A stretch of DNA of 64,000 nucleotides from Pseudomonas sp. JUb42 (GTDB lineage: Bacteria; Pseudomonadota; Gammaproteobacteria; Pseudomonadales; Pseudomonadaceae): NCBI RefSeq assembly GCF_024807945.1, contig NZ_JANUFD010000019.1:62001-126000 (forward strand), written 5' to 3'. Shown piece after piece: positions 36,273 through 45,026 of the stretch (positions are counted from its first letter, which is position 1; every line of letters starts with the position of its first letter). Position numbers and translations under genes: made by a program. A model generated the notes under the pieces. It was not told the DNA's origin. It searched no databases and was given only the letters and a program-made list of their open reading frames with translations.

Positions 36273-37040
36273 TCACCCCGCCAACCACCCATCATCCACC
36301 GGCAAGGTCGCGCCGGTGATCGACGCACCGCTGTCACTGCACAGAAACACGATCAGATCCGCCACATGGGCCGCGTCGACAAACCGCCCGGTGCCTTGCT
36401 TGCCGCGCAGGAATTCCCGGGTGGCGACCTCACGATCCAGCTGTTGGTCGGCCATAAGATCGGTCAAGCGCCCTTCGATGTTCGGCGTCAACACCGAGCC
36501 CGGACACACCGCGTTGCAGGTGATGCCCTGGCCCAGGGTTTCCATGGCCACGGCACGGGTAAAGCCCAGCAGCGCGGTCTTGGTGGTGACGTAGTCGATA
36601 CGGTTGGCAATCGCCCGAGAGCCATACGCCGAGGACATATTGAAAATCCGCCCCCAGCCCCTGGCACGCATACCCGGCAGGCTCAGTTGCACGGCGCGAA
36701 AGGCAGCGGTCAGGTTGACCGCCAGGGCCTGGTCCCAACGCTCGACGGGAAAGTCTTCAAGGGGCGAGAAGTGCCGGACCACGGCGTTATTGACCAGCAC
36801 ATCCACTGTACCCGCAGCCGTCATCATTGCCTCGACACCCGCTGCGCTGGACAGATCGGCCTGCACATAACTGACCGCCACTTTGTGCTGGCGGGCCAAC
36901 TCACCACAGGTGGCGCGCATATCGGCGGCGGGCTCAAGCCCGTGCAACAGTACATCGCACCCCGCCGCCGCCAAACCTGTCGCCATGGCCAGGCCGAGGC
37001 CATTGGACGAGCCGGTAATCAACGCTCGCTTACCCTTCAT
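36273..37040 (-). CDS. Short-chain dehydrogenase/reductase
   Basis: A 255-residue classical SDR: 'GSSNGLGLAMATGLAAAG' near residue 11, 'VNNAV' near 82 and the serine of 'MSSAYGS' with a Y-V-T-T-K catalytic motif near 150. Its ATG overlaps the stop of the MBL-fold gene by four bases, so the two are coupled and probably act in sequence. Confidence 0.88.
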   Translation of the reverse strand: MKGKRALITGSSNGLGLAMATGLAAAGCDVLLHGLEPAADMRATCGELARQHKVAVSYVQADLSSAAGVEAMMTAAGTVDVLVNNAVVRHFSPLEDFPVERWDQALAVNLTAAFRAVQLSLPGMRARGWGRIFNMSSAYGSRAIANRIDYVTTKTALLGFTRAVAMETLGQGITCNAVCPGSVLTPNIEGRLTDLMADQQLDREVATREFLRGKQGTGRFVDAAHVADLIVFLCSDSGASITGATLPVDDGWLAG

Positions 37041-37861
37041 GCACTGGCTCCGATGCGCACGGCAAACGACGGTGTGGCCGGGTCTACCGGGGCAAAGCGG
37101 TTCATCACATCCGGGTCATGCCCCGGAATCACCACGGCACCGGGGCGCAGCAGCCATTCACGAATCTGCGCATAGCCTTGATACATGTCCGCCAGACTGT
37201 CGAGCACGGCGAATGGCCGGTCAGCATCCAGCTCCTCGTAGTAGTGGATCGCGTCGGAGGCGAGAATGACCGGCCCTTCCGGCATTTCGATGATCACTGC
37301 CAGCTGCCCCGGCGTATGCCCGCCCAGCTCATGCAGTTCGATACCGGGAATCAGGGTGTTGCGCGGTTCATCCAGCAACGTGATGCGCCCGGCCTGTTCC
37401 AGTGCCTGCAGACGCTCGATATCCAGCGCGTCGATGTGATGGTGATACTGCGGGCGGTGGCCCATGTCGGTGCCCCAGAAATCGAACTCGCGGCGGGACA
37501 TGACGATCTGTGCGTTGGGATAAAGGCCCAGATTACCGGCGTGATCGTAGTGGGCATGGGTCAGTACCAGCAGCTTCACTTCGGCCGGATCAATGCCCAG
37601 GCGCGCCAGGGCGTCGGCCGGGCTGACCACCGGTTGGCGCTTGCGGGCCAGGGCCGCTTCGGGGCTGAAGCCGGTGTCGATGACAATGGTCTGTTCGTCG
37701 TTGCGGAAGATCCAGAAGAAGTAATCCATGGTGATTTCCGCATCCGCCTCACGGTAGGCGCGGAAGTTGTAATAGCACTCGCTCTTGGTGGTCTGGCGAG
37801 TGCCATAGCGCACCACGATCACTTCGGGGTTGGTCCAGTTGGTCGGATTATTGTTGTTCAT
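37037..37861 (-). CDS. Metallo-beta-lactamase-fold hydrolase (lactonase-like)
   Basis: A 274-residue protein with the zinc motif H102-A-H104-Y-D106-H107, further ligands in 'HELGGHTPGQ', 'ASDAIHYYEE' and a final 'IPGHDPDV'. The order and spacing resemble AHL-lactonase-like hydrolases, so lactone ring opening is a reasonable guess. It overlaps the SDR gene by ATGA and follows the double carboxymuconolactone decarboxylase gene by 44 bases. Confidence 0.85.
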   Translation of the reverse strand: MNNNNPTNWTNPEVIVVRYGTRQTTKSECYYNFRAYREADAEITMDYFFWIFRNDEQTIVIDTGFSPEAALARKRQPVVSPADALARLGIDPAEVKLLVLTHAHYDHAGNLGLYPNAQIVMSRREFDFWGTDMGHRPQYHHHIDALDIERLQALEQAGRITLLDEPRNTLIPGIELHELGGHTPGQLAVIIEMPEGPVILASDAIHYYEELDADRPFAVLDSLADMYQGYAQIREWLLRPGAVVIPGHDPDVMNRFAPVDPATPSFAVRIGASA

Positions 37862-37905
37862 ATCGACTCCAGGTTCGGACTAAAAGACGGTTCGGATTTT
37901 CGGAT

Positions 37906-38667
37906 TCAGGTTGGCCGGGATTCGCCCAGTGCCTGCTCCAGCATCGGCGCCGCTTCAAGGGCGCCGTGAATGCCGATCACGCTGACGATCTCGAGCATTT
38001 CCATCAGCTGTTCCTTGCTGGCGCCGTAACGCAGGGCGTTGCGCATATGCAGCTTCAGGCCTGGCACGTAAAGGTGTGTGGCGGCGGCATCGAAGGCGCA
38101 ATACATCAGCTCTTTCACTAGCGGCGACAGCACGCCTGTGCGCCACGGCACCGACGAAAACTCGACGTAGGCCTCGAATAGCTCGGGGTCCAGCTCCAGC
38201 AGCCCCTCCCACGACGAATGCCAATAGCCACGGTTCTCGACAAAGCTGCTCTTCAGCGCCTCGCGCCGGGCATCCAGGGGTTCAGGACCGTTGCGCAGGC
38301 CTTCTTCTTCCAGCACTTGCAACAGCACCGGCACGCCGACATTGGAAGCATGGATGCCGACGGTACTAATCAACTCCAGTACCTCGGTCAGCTCTTCACA
38401 GGTCGCACCATGGGCCAGCGCCACGCGCAGATGCTCATGAATGCCAGGGCGATAGAGATGGGTTGCGGCGGCGCTGGCAGCGATGCCGATAAAGGCCTTT
38501 ACCTTGTGTTCCAGGTGATTCTTCTGCCACGGCACGGCAGCGAAACCGGCATAGGCTTCGACAAAGCCAGGGTCCAGGCGCAGGAGGCTATCCCAGGACG
38601 GATTCCAGGTGCCGCCACTGTGCTCGAAGGCAGCCCGGGCTTTGAGTTGTTGTTCGGTCAGTGCCAT
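37906..38667 (-). CDS. Tandem carboxymuconolactone decarboxylase-family protein
   Basis: A 253-residue protein made of two copies of the CMD fold, at about residues 30-115 ('VKAFIGIAASAAATHLYRPGIHEHLR') and 150-235 ('VKELMYCAFDAAATHLYVPGLKLHMR'). The copies are recognisably repeats of each other. The redox CxxC of the AhpD branch is absent, so it is closer to decarboxylase-type members. The exact reaction is unknown. It is downstream of the cupin gene across a REP. Confidence 0.83.
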   Translation of the reverse strand: MALTEQQLKARAAFEHSGGTWNPSWDSLLRLDPGFVEAYAGFAAVPWQKNHLEHKVKAFIGIAASAAATHLYRPGIHEHLRVALAHGATCEELTEVLELISTVGIHASNVGVPVLLQVLEEEGLRNGPEPLDARREALKSSFVENRGYWHSSWEGLLELDPELFEAYVEFSSVPWRTGVLSPLVKELMYCAFDAAATHLYVPGLKLHMRNALRYGASKEQLMEMLEIVSVIGIHGALEAAPMLEQALGESRPT

Positions 38668-38733
38668 TTCATGGTCTCCTGTGGGGCGAGCGTTTCAAGC
38701 ACAACGCCCACCTCTGAGGTGGAATATGGGTTC

Positions 38734-38820
38734 GTTGGAGCCGGGCTTGCCCGCGAATTGGGTGATACGGTATGCCTGACAAACCGCGTCGAGGCCTTCG
38801 TGGGCAAGCCCGGCTCCAAT
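38734..38820. repeat. REP pair, 'GGAGCCGGGCTTGCCCGCGAA' class
   Basis: GTTGGAGCCGGGCTTGCCCG and its complement (TGGGCAAGCCCGGCTCCAA) between the cupin and tandem CMD genes of the same cluster. Confidence 0.85.
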
Positions 38821-38830
38821 AGCCTCAGCC

Positions 38831-39220
38831 CTAGGACGCCGAACGCAGATAATCCGGATCGCTCACCGCTTCCTGCCACACGGTCTTGCCGATGGAGGTG
38901 GCGGTATGGACCATGAAGTTCTCGGTATTGGCGCCGTGCCAGTGCCGCTCGCCGGGGCCGATCCATACGGTGTCGCCCTGGCGAATCACCTGGGGCGCCT
39001 CGCCTTCCAGGCAGATCCAGCCACTGCCCGCAGTGACATAGAGTACTTGGCCGAATTCATGGAAGTGCCAGAACGTCCGGGCGCCGGGGTTGAACGACAC
39101 GTTGTTGATGGTCACGCCGTCCGTCGTCGGCATCACCGGGTCGGCCCAGACCACGCCGGTAAAGGTTGCGCCGCGCTGTTCGGAAATGGCGCCTTCGACG
39201 CTGCCGTGAATAACCTTCAT
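38831..39220 (-). CDS. Small cupin protein
   Basis: A 129-residue single-domain cupin. Motif 1 is 'FWHFHEFGQVLYVTAGSG' (two histidines and a glutamine in the usual metal positions near 53-59) and motif 2 'WIGPGERHWHGA'. It resembles small cupins found beside carboxymuconolactone decarboxylases, where the two may act together. Its ATG overlaps the stop of the upstream dehydrogenase (ATGA). Confidence 0.85.
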   Translation of the reverse strand: MKVIHGSVEGAISEQRGATFTGVVWADPVMPTTDGVTINNVSFNPGARTFWHFHEFGQVLYVTAGSGWICLEGEAPQVIRQGDTVWIGPGERHWHGANTENFMVHTATSIGKTVWQEAVSDPDYLRSAS

Positions 39221-40128
39221 GCCTTGTCCTCTTTCCAGGTTTGATGAAGCCGCACGCCACCGGACATATCGCCGATGGCGTCGACAACCTTGTTGCTGAT
39301 CTGATCGCCGTAGCCCAGGGCGACTTGCAGGCCAAAACTGGCCAGGGGGCCTGAGGCATTGAGCGAAGCGACACCCAGTTCCCGCACGCGATCGATGTAG
39401 AGCACCACGTCCTTGTTCATCAACTTGCCGGTCAGGCCACCTTCCAGGTAGTTGCCGTCGACGATGTAGGGGAAGCGCTTCTGCGTGGCGAAATTGACCC
39501 CGCTGCTGCTGTTGAGCACATCGAGCAACTGGTGCAGGTCCAGGCCAGCCTTCTTGCCCGCCACCATCACCTCGGCGGTGGCGGACAGGCTCACGGCATT
39601 GAGAAAGTTATTCAGGGTTTTGGTGGTATGCCCCGCCCCGCTCTCGCCCATGTGAAAGACCTTGCTGGCGATGGGCGCGAACACCCACTCCAATGCAGCG
39701 ACACTGGCGGCATCGCCACCGACCATCAGGGTCAACGCGCCCTTCTCTGCCGCCGCCGCGCCACCAGAGATCCCGGCGTCGATGTACTGCACGCCACGGG
39801 CGGCAAACAGCCCGTGCAAGCGCACGGTGGAACTGGCGGCAGCGGTGCTCAGGTCAACCACGATCTGCCCTTGGCGACAGTGGCGCAGCAGACCGTCCGG
39901 GCCTTCGACAACGGCCTCGACCACCTTGCTGTCGGGCAGCGACAACAGCACCACTCCCGCCTCTGCCACGACGCTGGCAATGGAGTCCGCCACCTGGGCG
40001 CCAGAGGCTGTTACCCGTTGGGTGTCGGTGTCATAGCCCACTACGTTGAGGCCCGCGTCGACCAGGCAGCGAGTCATGCGCCCGCCCATATTGCCCAGGC
40101 CGATAAAGCCAATGGTTGTGTTGTTCAC
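39217..40128 (-). CDS. NAD(P)-dependent dehydrogenase, 3-hydroxyisobutyrate dehydrogenase family
   Basis: A 303-residue paralogue: 'GFIGLGNMGGRMTR' for cofactor, 'DAGISGGAAAAEKGAL' substrate loop and the catalytic lysine in 'GHTTKTLNNFLNA' near 172. It is 25 bases downstream of the MFS gene and coupled to the cupin gene. It diverges clearly from the other two family members, so the three are not recent duplicates. Confidence 0.87.
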   Translation of the reverse strand: MNNTTIGFIGLGNMGGRMTRCLVDAGLNVVGYDTDTQRVTASGAQVADSIASVVAEAGVVLLSLPDSKVVEAVVEGPDGLLRHCRQGQIVVDLSTAAASSTVRLHGLFAARGVQYIDAGISGGAAAAEKGALTLMVGGDAASVAALEWVFAPIASKVFHMGESGAGHTTKTLNNFLNAVSLSATAEVMVAGKKAGLDLHQLLDVLNSSSGVNFATQKRFPYIVDGNYLEGGLTGKLMNKDVVLYIDRVRELGVASLNASGPLASFGLQVALGYGDQISNKVVDAIGDMSGGVRLHQTWKEDKA

Positions 40129-40153
40129 AAGTACTCTCCTGTTCTGCCGGGCG

Positions 40154-41506
40154 TCAGAAATCGACGTCCTTGGTTTCCGGGCCCATGTATGCGCCGATGG
40201 TGGCGATCACGCCGCCCACGCATAGCAGCACTGACGGCGTCATCGTGAAAGGCATGAGCTGGCCCAGCCAGGCCATGTAGAAGGCGTAGAACGACGGGAT
40301 GATCACCGACAGGCTGAAGCCGACGCCGAAACCGGTGGCGCGCACGTCGGTGACAAAACGCTCGTTGATGTAGGTCACGATCACGCCCCATGGCGCGGTT
40401 ACCAGCACCGACAGCAGGCAGACTAGGGTCATGATCACCGGCAGCGACAGCCCCGGCACATTGGCCAGCACATACATGATCCCCGCGCCCAAGGTGGCGA
40501 TGATCGGGCCGAGGGTGAGAAAGAAGCGCCGACGACCGATCTTCTGGCCGATCATGCCCGAGGCGATATAGCTGAAGAACAGCACCGAGTAAGCGATCAA
40601 CAGCGTGCCGGTGACCTGCATGCCGGACAGGTGCAGGGTGTTCACCAGCAGCCCGGTCGGCAGGAAGATGGTGATGATGTTCTGGGTCAGCCAGAAGCCG
40701 GTCATCATCAGCAACACTTGCAACAGGTTGCGGCCGCTCTTGCCCTTGAGCAGGTCGGTCAGGGGCAGTTTTTCCCGGGGTTTCTTGCCGGTATCCTCTT
40801 CCCAGATTTCCGATTCCGACACCGCATAGATGTAGTACAGCGCCAGCACCCCGGCCAGGACCGCACCAATCACGAAAGGAATGCGCCAGCCCCATTGCAC
40901 ATACGGCGAACCGGGGCCGTCCAGGGGGAACAGCATGAACATCAGCATCGCCACCAGATTGATGCTGACATAGGCCAGGGGGAAGCCGGCGATGATCAGC
41001 CCGCCGACAAAGCCGCGCTGATGTTTTTTCGAATACTCGATGGCCAATGGCATGGCCCCGGTATAGCCGCCGCCGAGGAAGATGCCATCAACGAAACGCA
41101 GCAGCACCAACGCCCAGTACGAGGCGATACCGATGGTCTCGTAGCCCGGCAGCACGGCGATCAGCAGTGTCACCACGCCAAAGCCCGATACCGAATAGAT
41201 CGAGGCCATGCGTCGCCCGGTCTTGTCGGCAATCATGCCGAACAGCAGCGCGCCGATGGGCCGCCCCAGCAGCGTGGTGATGAATACCAGAGAGGCGAGA
41301 ATCGCCGCCATGCCCGGCGACAACTGGGCCGGCTGGAAGAAGAACAATACCGGGGACAGCACGACCACCGGCAGGTAGATGTCGAACATGTCGATGTATT
41401 CGGAGAAGAACGCGCCTTTGATCGCGTTCCTTCTTTTCTTCTCGATCGATTGATCGGTTTCGGCCAGCGCTTTGGTCGGGGCTGGGACCGGGGCGGAGAT
41501 ACTCAT
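40154..41506 (-). CDS. MFS transporter, MHS (metabolite:H+ symporter) family
   Basis: A 450-residue transporter with 12 helices, a long N-terminal segment and MHS features ('FGMIADKTGRRMASIYS', 'GGGYTGAMPLAIEYS'). MHS carriers import carboxylates such as citrate, ketoglutarate, proline betaine or shikimate. It sits inside the cluster 51 bases after the small CMD gene, so it is presumably the importer of the unknown substrate. Confidence 0.88.
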   Translation of the reverse strand: MSISAPVPAPTKALAETDQSIEKKRRNAIKGAFFSEYIDMFDIYLPVVVLSPVLFFFQPAQLSPGMAAILASLVFITTLLGRPIGALLFGMIADKTGRRMASIYSVSGFGVVTLLIAVLPGYETIGIASYWALVLLRFVDGIFLGGGYTGAMPLAIEYSKKHQRGFVGGLIIAGFPLAYVSINLVAMLMFMLFPLDGPGSPYVQWGWRIPFVIGAVLAGVLALYYIYAVSESEIWEEDTGKKPREKLPLTDLLKGKSGRNLLQVLLMMTGFWLTQNIITIFLPTGLLVNTLHLSGMQVTGTLLIAYSVLFFSYIASGMIGQKIGRRRFFLTLGPIIATLGAGIMYVLANVPGLSLPVIMTLVCLLSVLVTAPWGVIVTYINERFVTDVRATGFGVGFSLSVIIPSFYAFYMAWLGQLMPFTMTPSVLLCVGGVIATIGAYMGPETKDVDF

Positions 41507-41557
41507 GACGTTTCCTTATAATTATTGTTGAACGACAAGCGTGTGTGCAGTCGCGGC

Positions 41558-41953
41558 TCAGGCGCCCTGGGTTTCCGCCTCGTAAGCCTTGATTGCTTCG
41601 GATGCGACGCGGAACGCCGCCAGGCCCACGGGCATGCCGCAGTAAATCGCCGCCTGCATCAGCACGGCGCGGATCTCGTCCTTGGTCACGCCGTTGCGCA
41701 GGGCGCCGCGCACATGCACGCCCAGTTCATGGTGCTGGCTCATGGCGGTGAGCATGGCCAGGTTGAGGATGCTGCGGGTCTTGAAGGGCAAGGTTTCATC
41801 GCCCCAGATTTCGCCCCAGCAGGCTTCGGTGACCAACTTCTGCATCGGCCGATTGAAGTCATCCGCCGCCGCCCAGGACTTCTCTACATGCTGATCGCCC
41901 AGCACTTCCTTGCGATTGTTGAAACCCTGATTGAAGCGTTCGTTATCACTCAT
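41558..41953 (-). CDS. Carboxymuconolactone decarboxylase-family protein (single domain)
   Basis: A 131-residue protein, the length of PcaC-type 4-carboxymuconolactone decarboxylases. 'WGEIWGDETLPFKTRSILNLAMLTAM' and 'HVRGALRNGVTKDEIRAVLMQAAIYCGMP' are the PcaC-like blocks. It may decarboxylate a lactone intermediate. A GntR-like operator lies 31-45 bases upstream of its ATG. Confidence 0.87.
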   Translation of the reverse strand: MSDNERFNQGFNNRKEVLGDQHVEKSWAAADDFNRPMQKLVTEACWGEIWGDETLPFKTRSILNLAMLTAMSQHHELGVHVRGALRNGVTKDEIRAVLMQAAIYCGMPVGLAAFRVASEAIKAYEAETQGA

Positions 41954-41983
41954 GCTGCTCTCCCGTTTTCCGTACTATCGACC

Positions 41984-41998
41984 GATTGTCATACAGTC
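41984..41998. promoter_or_regulatory. Candidate GntR operator GATTGTCATACAGTC
   Basis: A 15-base palindrome with TTGT and ACAG arms around CAT. It is identical to 44487-44501 except for a C/T swap in each arm, giving the shared form GAYTGTCATACARTC. It lies just upstream of the small CMD gene. Confidence 0.6.
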
Positions 41999-42035
41999 TA
42001 AAAAGGCAAATTTTTTACGTAAAACCCGGCGACCT

Positions 42036-43463
42036 TCAGTCGCCGTAACCCACCATGGCTTTGACTTCCAGATACTCGCGCAAGCCGAACTCGCCCCACT
42101 CACGGCCATTGCCTGAGCGCTTGTAGCCACCGAAAGGCGCGGCGAAATCGGCGGGCGGATAGTTCAGATGGACACTGCCAGCCTGCAAGGCGCGGGCGAC
42201 ATTGCGGGCGCGTTGCTGATCGGCGGATTGCACATAGGCCGCCAGGCCATAAGGCGTGCCGTTGGCGATCTGGATAGCCTCGGCCTCGCTGTCGTAGGCG
42301 ATCATCGACAGCACCGGGCCGAAGATTTCTTCCTGGGCGATGCTCATCTGCGCAGTGACATTGGCGAATACCGTAGGCTTGACGAAATAGCCGATGTCCA
42401 GCCCTTCAGGCTTGCCGACGCCGCCAGTCACCAATTGCGCACCTTCATCGATACCGGCCTGGAGCAGCGTCTGTACCCGTTGCCATTGCGCACGGTTGAC
42501 CAAGGGTCCGAGCTGAGTCGATTCATCGTTGGTCGCACCAACCTTGAAGGCTTCGGCGGCCTGCCGGGCAATCTGTATGGAGTCATCCATCAGCGCCCGG
42601 GGGATCAGCATCCGCGTCGGAATCGAGCAGGACTGGCCGCTGTTGGTAAAGCAGGCGGCGACGCCACGGGTTACAGCATTGTGCAGATCGACGTCGTCGA
42701 GAAGGATATTGGCCGACTTGCCGCCCAATTCCTGGGCCACGCGCTTGACTGTCTCGGCGGCGGATTTCGCCACCTGCACCCCAGCCCGGGTCGAACCAGT
42801 GAACGACAGCATGTCGATATCCGGGTGGGCCGACAGCGCCGCGCCGACACCAGGACCGTCACCATTGACCAGGTTGAACACCCCGGCCGGCACGCCCGCT
42901 TCATCCAGCACTTCAGCAAACAACAGGCTGCTCAGGGGCGAGTACTCGCTGGGCTTGAGCACCATGGTGCAACCGGCAGCCAGGGCCGGGCCGACTTTCA
43001 CCACGATCTGGTTGATCGGCCAGTTCCACGGCGTGATCAGCCCGCAGACGCCCACCGGCTCATAGCGCAATACTGTATTGCCCTGACGCTGCTCGAACTC
43101 GAAAGTCTTCAGCACTTCGATCAGTTGCTTCAAATGCAGCCAGCCACGGGGCACCTGGGCATTGCGTGAGGCGGTAATGGGCGAACCCATTTCCACGCGC
43201 ATGGCCTGGGCGAACTCTTCCTGGCGGCGTTCGTAGATCGCCACGATACGCTTGAGCAGTTCGATGCGCTCACTGACGCTGGTTTGCGAGTACCCAGGCA
43301 AAGCCTTGCGCGCGGCATCGACAGCACGCTCGACATCCGTGGCGTTACCCAGGGCCAGGCGTTCGATGACTTGTTCAGTAGCAGGGTCGATGACGTCGAA
43401 CCAGGTCGGCGCAGCGGGCTCGACCCACTGTCCATCGATGTAAAAACTGGCGGCACGAGACAT
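42036..43463 (-). CDS. NAD(P)-dependent aldehyde dehydrogenase
   Basis: From ATG 43463 it encodes 475 residues, normal for the family. Visible motifs are 'TPWNWPINQIVVKVGPALAAG', 'FTGSTRAGVQVAKSA', the general base in 'QELGGKSANI' and the nucleophile in 'FTNSGQSCSIPTRM' at about residue 285. It oxidises an aldehyde to the acid. It lies between the first dehydrogenase (40 bases upstream) and the small CMD gene. Confidence 0.92.
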   Translation of the reverse strand: MSRAASFYIDGQWVEPAAPTWFDVIDPATEQVIERLALGNATDVERAVDAARKALPGYSQTSVSERIELLKRIVAIYERRQEEFAQAMRVEMGSPITASRNAQVPRGWLHLKQLIEVLKTFEFEQRQGNTVLRYEPVGVCGLITPWNWPINQIVVKVGPALAAGCTMVLKPSEYSPLSSLLFAEVLDEAGVPAGVFNLVNGDGPGVGAALSAHPDIDMLSFTGSTRAGVQVAKSAAETVKRVAQELGGKSANILLDDVDLHNAVTRGVAACFTNSGQSCSIPTRMLIPRALMDDSIQIARQAAEAFKVGATNDESTQLGPLVNRAQWQRVQTLLQAGIDEGAQLVTGGVGKPEGLDIGYFVKPTVFANVTAQMSIAQEEIFGPVLSMIAYDSEAEAIQIANGTPYGLAAYVQSADQQRARNVARALQAGSVHLNYPPADFAAPFGGYKRSGNGREWGEFGLREYLEVKAMVGYGD

Positions 43464-43503
43464 GCGGTGTGCTCCGTTGCTGATCCTGAAAATACTCAGG
43501 CAA

Positions 43504-44394
43504 TCACTGGCCTTCTTTGGCCAGCATCCGGTACATCTCGGTGTGGTCGGTGGCAGGCGTGGAATCCTGCGCCACCTCATCCCAGACCTTGATGGTGCCC
43601 TGGCCGAATGTCAGCGGGTAATCCAGGGCATCGGACAGACCCTTGGCGATCTTCAGGTCCTTGTTCATCAACTGCATCGAGAAGCCGGAACCGAAGCTGC
43701 CGCTGAGCATGAATTGCCTGGCTTTATTCAGGGAGGTATTGCTGCCGCCGCTGGAGGCGTTGAGCACATCGACCATCACACCCGGGTCGATACCGAAGCG
43801 CTTGGCCACATGCAGCGCCTCGACCGTCGCCAGCAGGCCGGAGGCCGAGACGAAGTTGTTCAACGCCTTGGCCGCGTGACCCGCGCCCGCTTCGCCGATA
43901 TGCAGGATGTTCTTGCCCATGGCGTCGAGCAGCGGCTGGCAGCGCTGCATCACTTGCACGTCACCACCGACGAGAATCGCCAGGCTGCCGTCGACCGCGC
44001 GCTTGACGCCACCGGAGACCGGCGCATCCAGATAATGCAGACCGAGCGCTGCGAGTTTCTGCCCCAGTTCACGGGAGCGCGCAGGCTCCGAAGAGCTCAT
44101 GTCGATCACCACCGTGCCCGCAGTCAAGGCCGCGGCCCATCCCGACTTGCCATCCGCGCCCAGCAGCACGCTTTCGACAATGTTCGAGTTGGGCAGCATA
44201 GTGATGAGGGCATCGAGGGAACCGGCGTTGTCAGCCGTCAGCGCGCTGGCGCCGAGGGCGCTCTGCACTTCTTGCAGACGCCCGGCATCGGCATCGGCGA
44301 GAAACAGCTGGAAGCCGGCATTGCTGAGGCAGGAAGTCATCGGCAAGCCCATCATGCCAAGGCCGATGAAGCCAATCCGTTGCGGTTGAGTCAT
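43504..44394 (-). CDS. NAD(P)-dependent dehydrogenase, 3-hydroxyisobutyrate dehydrogenase family
   Basis: From ATG 44394 it encodes 296 residues: 'GFIGLGMMGLPMTSCL', 'DAPVSGGVKRAVDGS' and catalytic lysine in 'GHAAKALNNFVSA'. The ORF extends upstream into the promoter, which holds a GntR-like palindrome 93-107 bases away. It is the first gene of the minus-strand cluster and divergent from the NIPSNAP gene. Confidence 0.88.
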   Translation of the reverse strand: MTQPQRIGFIGLGMMGLPMTSCLSNAGFQLFLADADAGRLQEVQSALGASALTADNAGSLDALITMLPNSNIVESVLLGADGKSGWAAALTAGTVVIDMSSSEPARSRELGQKLAALGLHYLDAPVSGGVKRAVDGSLAILVGGDVQVMQRCQPLLDAMGKNILHIGEAGAGHAAKALNNFVSASGLLATVEALHVAKRFGIDPGVMVDVLNASSGGSNTSLNKARQFMLSGSFGSGFSMQLMNKDLKIAKGLSDALDYPLTFGQGTIKVWDEVAQDSTPATDHTEMYRMLAKEGQ

Positions 44395-44486
44395 TGCTTG
44401 CGCCCTATTGTTTTTGTAGAGGGATTCGCGGCGGCAGCAGGATATTTTTTGCCCGCTGCACGTCAGCAGTTGCGACAAAACTATAT

Positions 44487-44501
44487 GACTGTCATACAAT
44501 C
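44487..44501. promoter_or_regulatory. Candidate GntR operator GACTGTCATACAATC
   Basis: Mirror version of the site at 41984-41998, in the shared promoter region of the divergent dehydrogenase (start 44394) and NIPSNAP (start 44557) genes. Likely bound by the GntR regulator at 45027-45707. Confidence 0.6.
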
Positions 44502-44556
44502 GGTCAATAGGCTACTTCGCCTATTTCTTGACCGGTACTTACTTGAGGAGCTGGAA

Positions 44557-44883
44557 ATGATTGTCGAACTACGCATCTACCACTGCGCACCCGGCCGCCT
44601 GCCGGCCCTGCACGAGCGCTTCAGCAAGATCACCCTGGGTTTTTTTGAAAAGTACGGAATCGAGCAGATCGGTTTCTGGACGGCCCTGACCGGCGACAGT
44701 AACCAGACCCTGACCTATCTGCTGAAATGGGACAGCCTGGCCGACCGCGAAACCAAGTGGAACGCCTTCCAGGCCGACCCCGAATGGCAGGCCAAGCGCG
44801 CCGAGACAGAGGCACAGGCGATTATCGTGCAACGGATCGAGAACCAGTTTTTGACGCCGGCGGCTTATTCAGCGTTGCGCTGA
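44557..44883 (+). CDS. NIPSNAP-family protein
   Basis: A 108-residue ferredoxin-fold protein of the NIPSNAP family ('MIVELRIYHCAPGRLPALHERF', continued with 'YLLKWDSLADRE'), starting at ATG 44557 behind GAGGAG. These small dimeric alpha/beta-barrel proteins recur in catabolic clusters; some may be isomerases or monooxygenase-like, but none is assigned here. It is divergent from the dehydrogenase cluster and shares its operator. Confidence 0.85.
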   Translation: MIVELRIYHCAPGRLPALHERFSKITLGFFEKYGIEQIGFWTALTGDSNQTLTYLLKWDSLADRETKWNAFQADPEWQAKRAETEAQAIIVQRIENQFLTPAAYSALR

Positions 44884-44916
44884 TTGGCCTGTGACGCCAC
44901 CCGCGAACGCTGGTCC

Positions 44917-45003
44917 GTTGGAGCCGGGCTTGCCCGCGAAAGCCTCAACGCGGTGTACCTGACTCATCGCGCTGTTCAATTCGCGGGCAAGCCCGGCTCC
45001 AAC
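44917..45003. repeat. REP pair, 'GGAGCCGGGCTTGCCCGCGAA' class
   Basis: GTTGGAGCCGGGCTTGCCCG and exact complement ending GGCTCCAAC, between the converging NIPSNAP and GntR genes. The best-preserved copy of its class in the window. Confidence 0.87.
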
Positions 45004-45026
45004 GTTACCTGCTCAGGCTCAGGCGC

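Noticed and set aside
32469..45003. Regularly recurring 90-base palindromes considered as a CRISPR-like array
   Set aside because: Copies are kilobases apart, are inverted repeats with variable centres, and no cas genes are present; they are extragenic palindromes.
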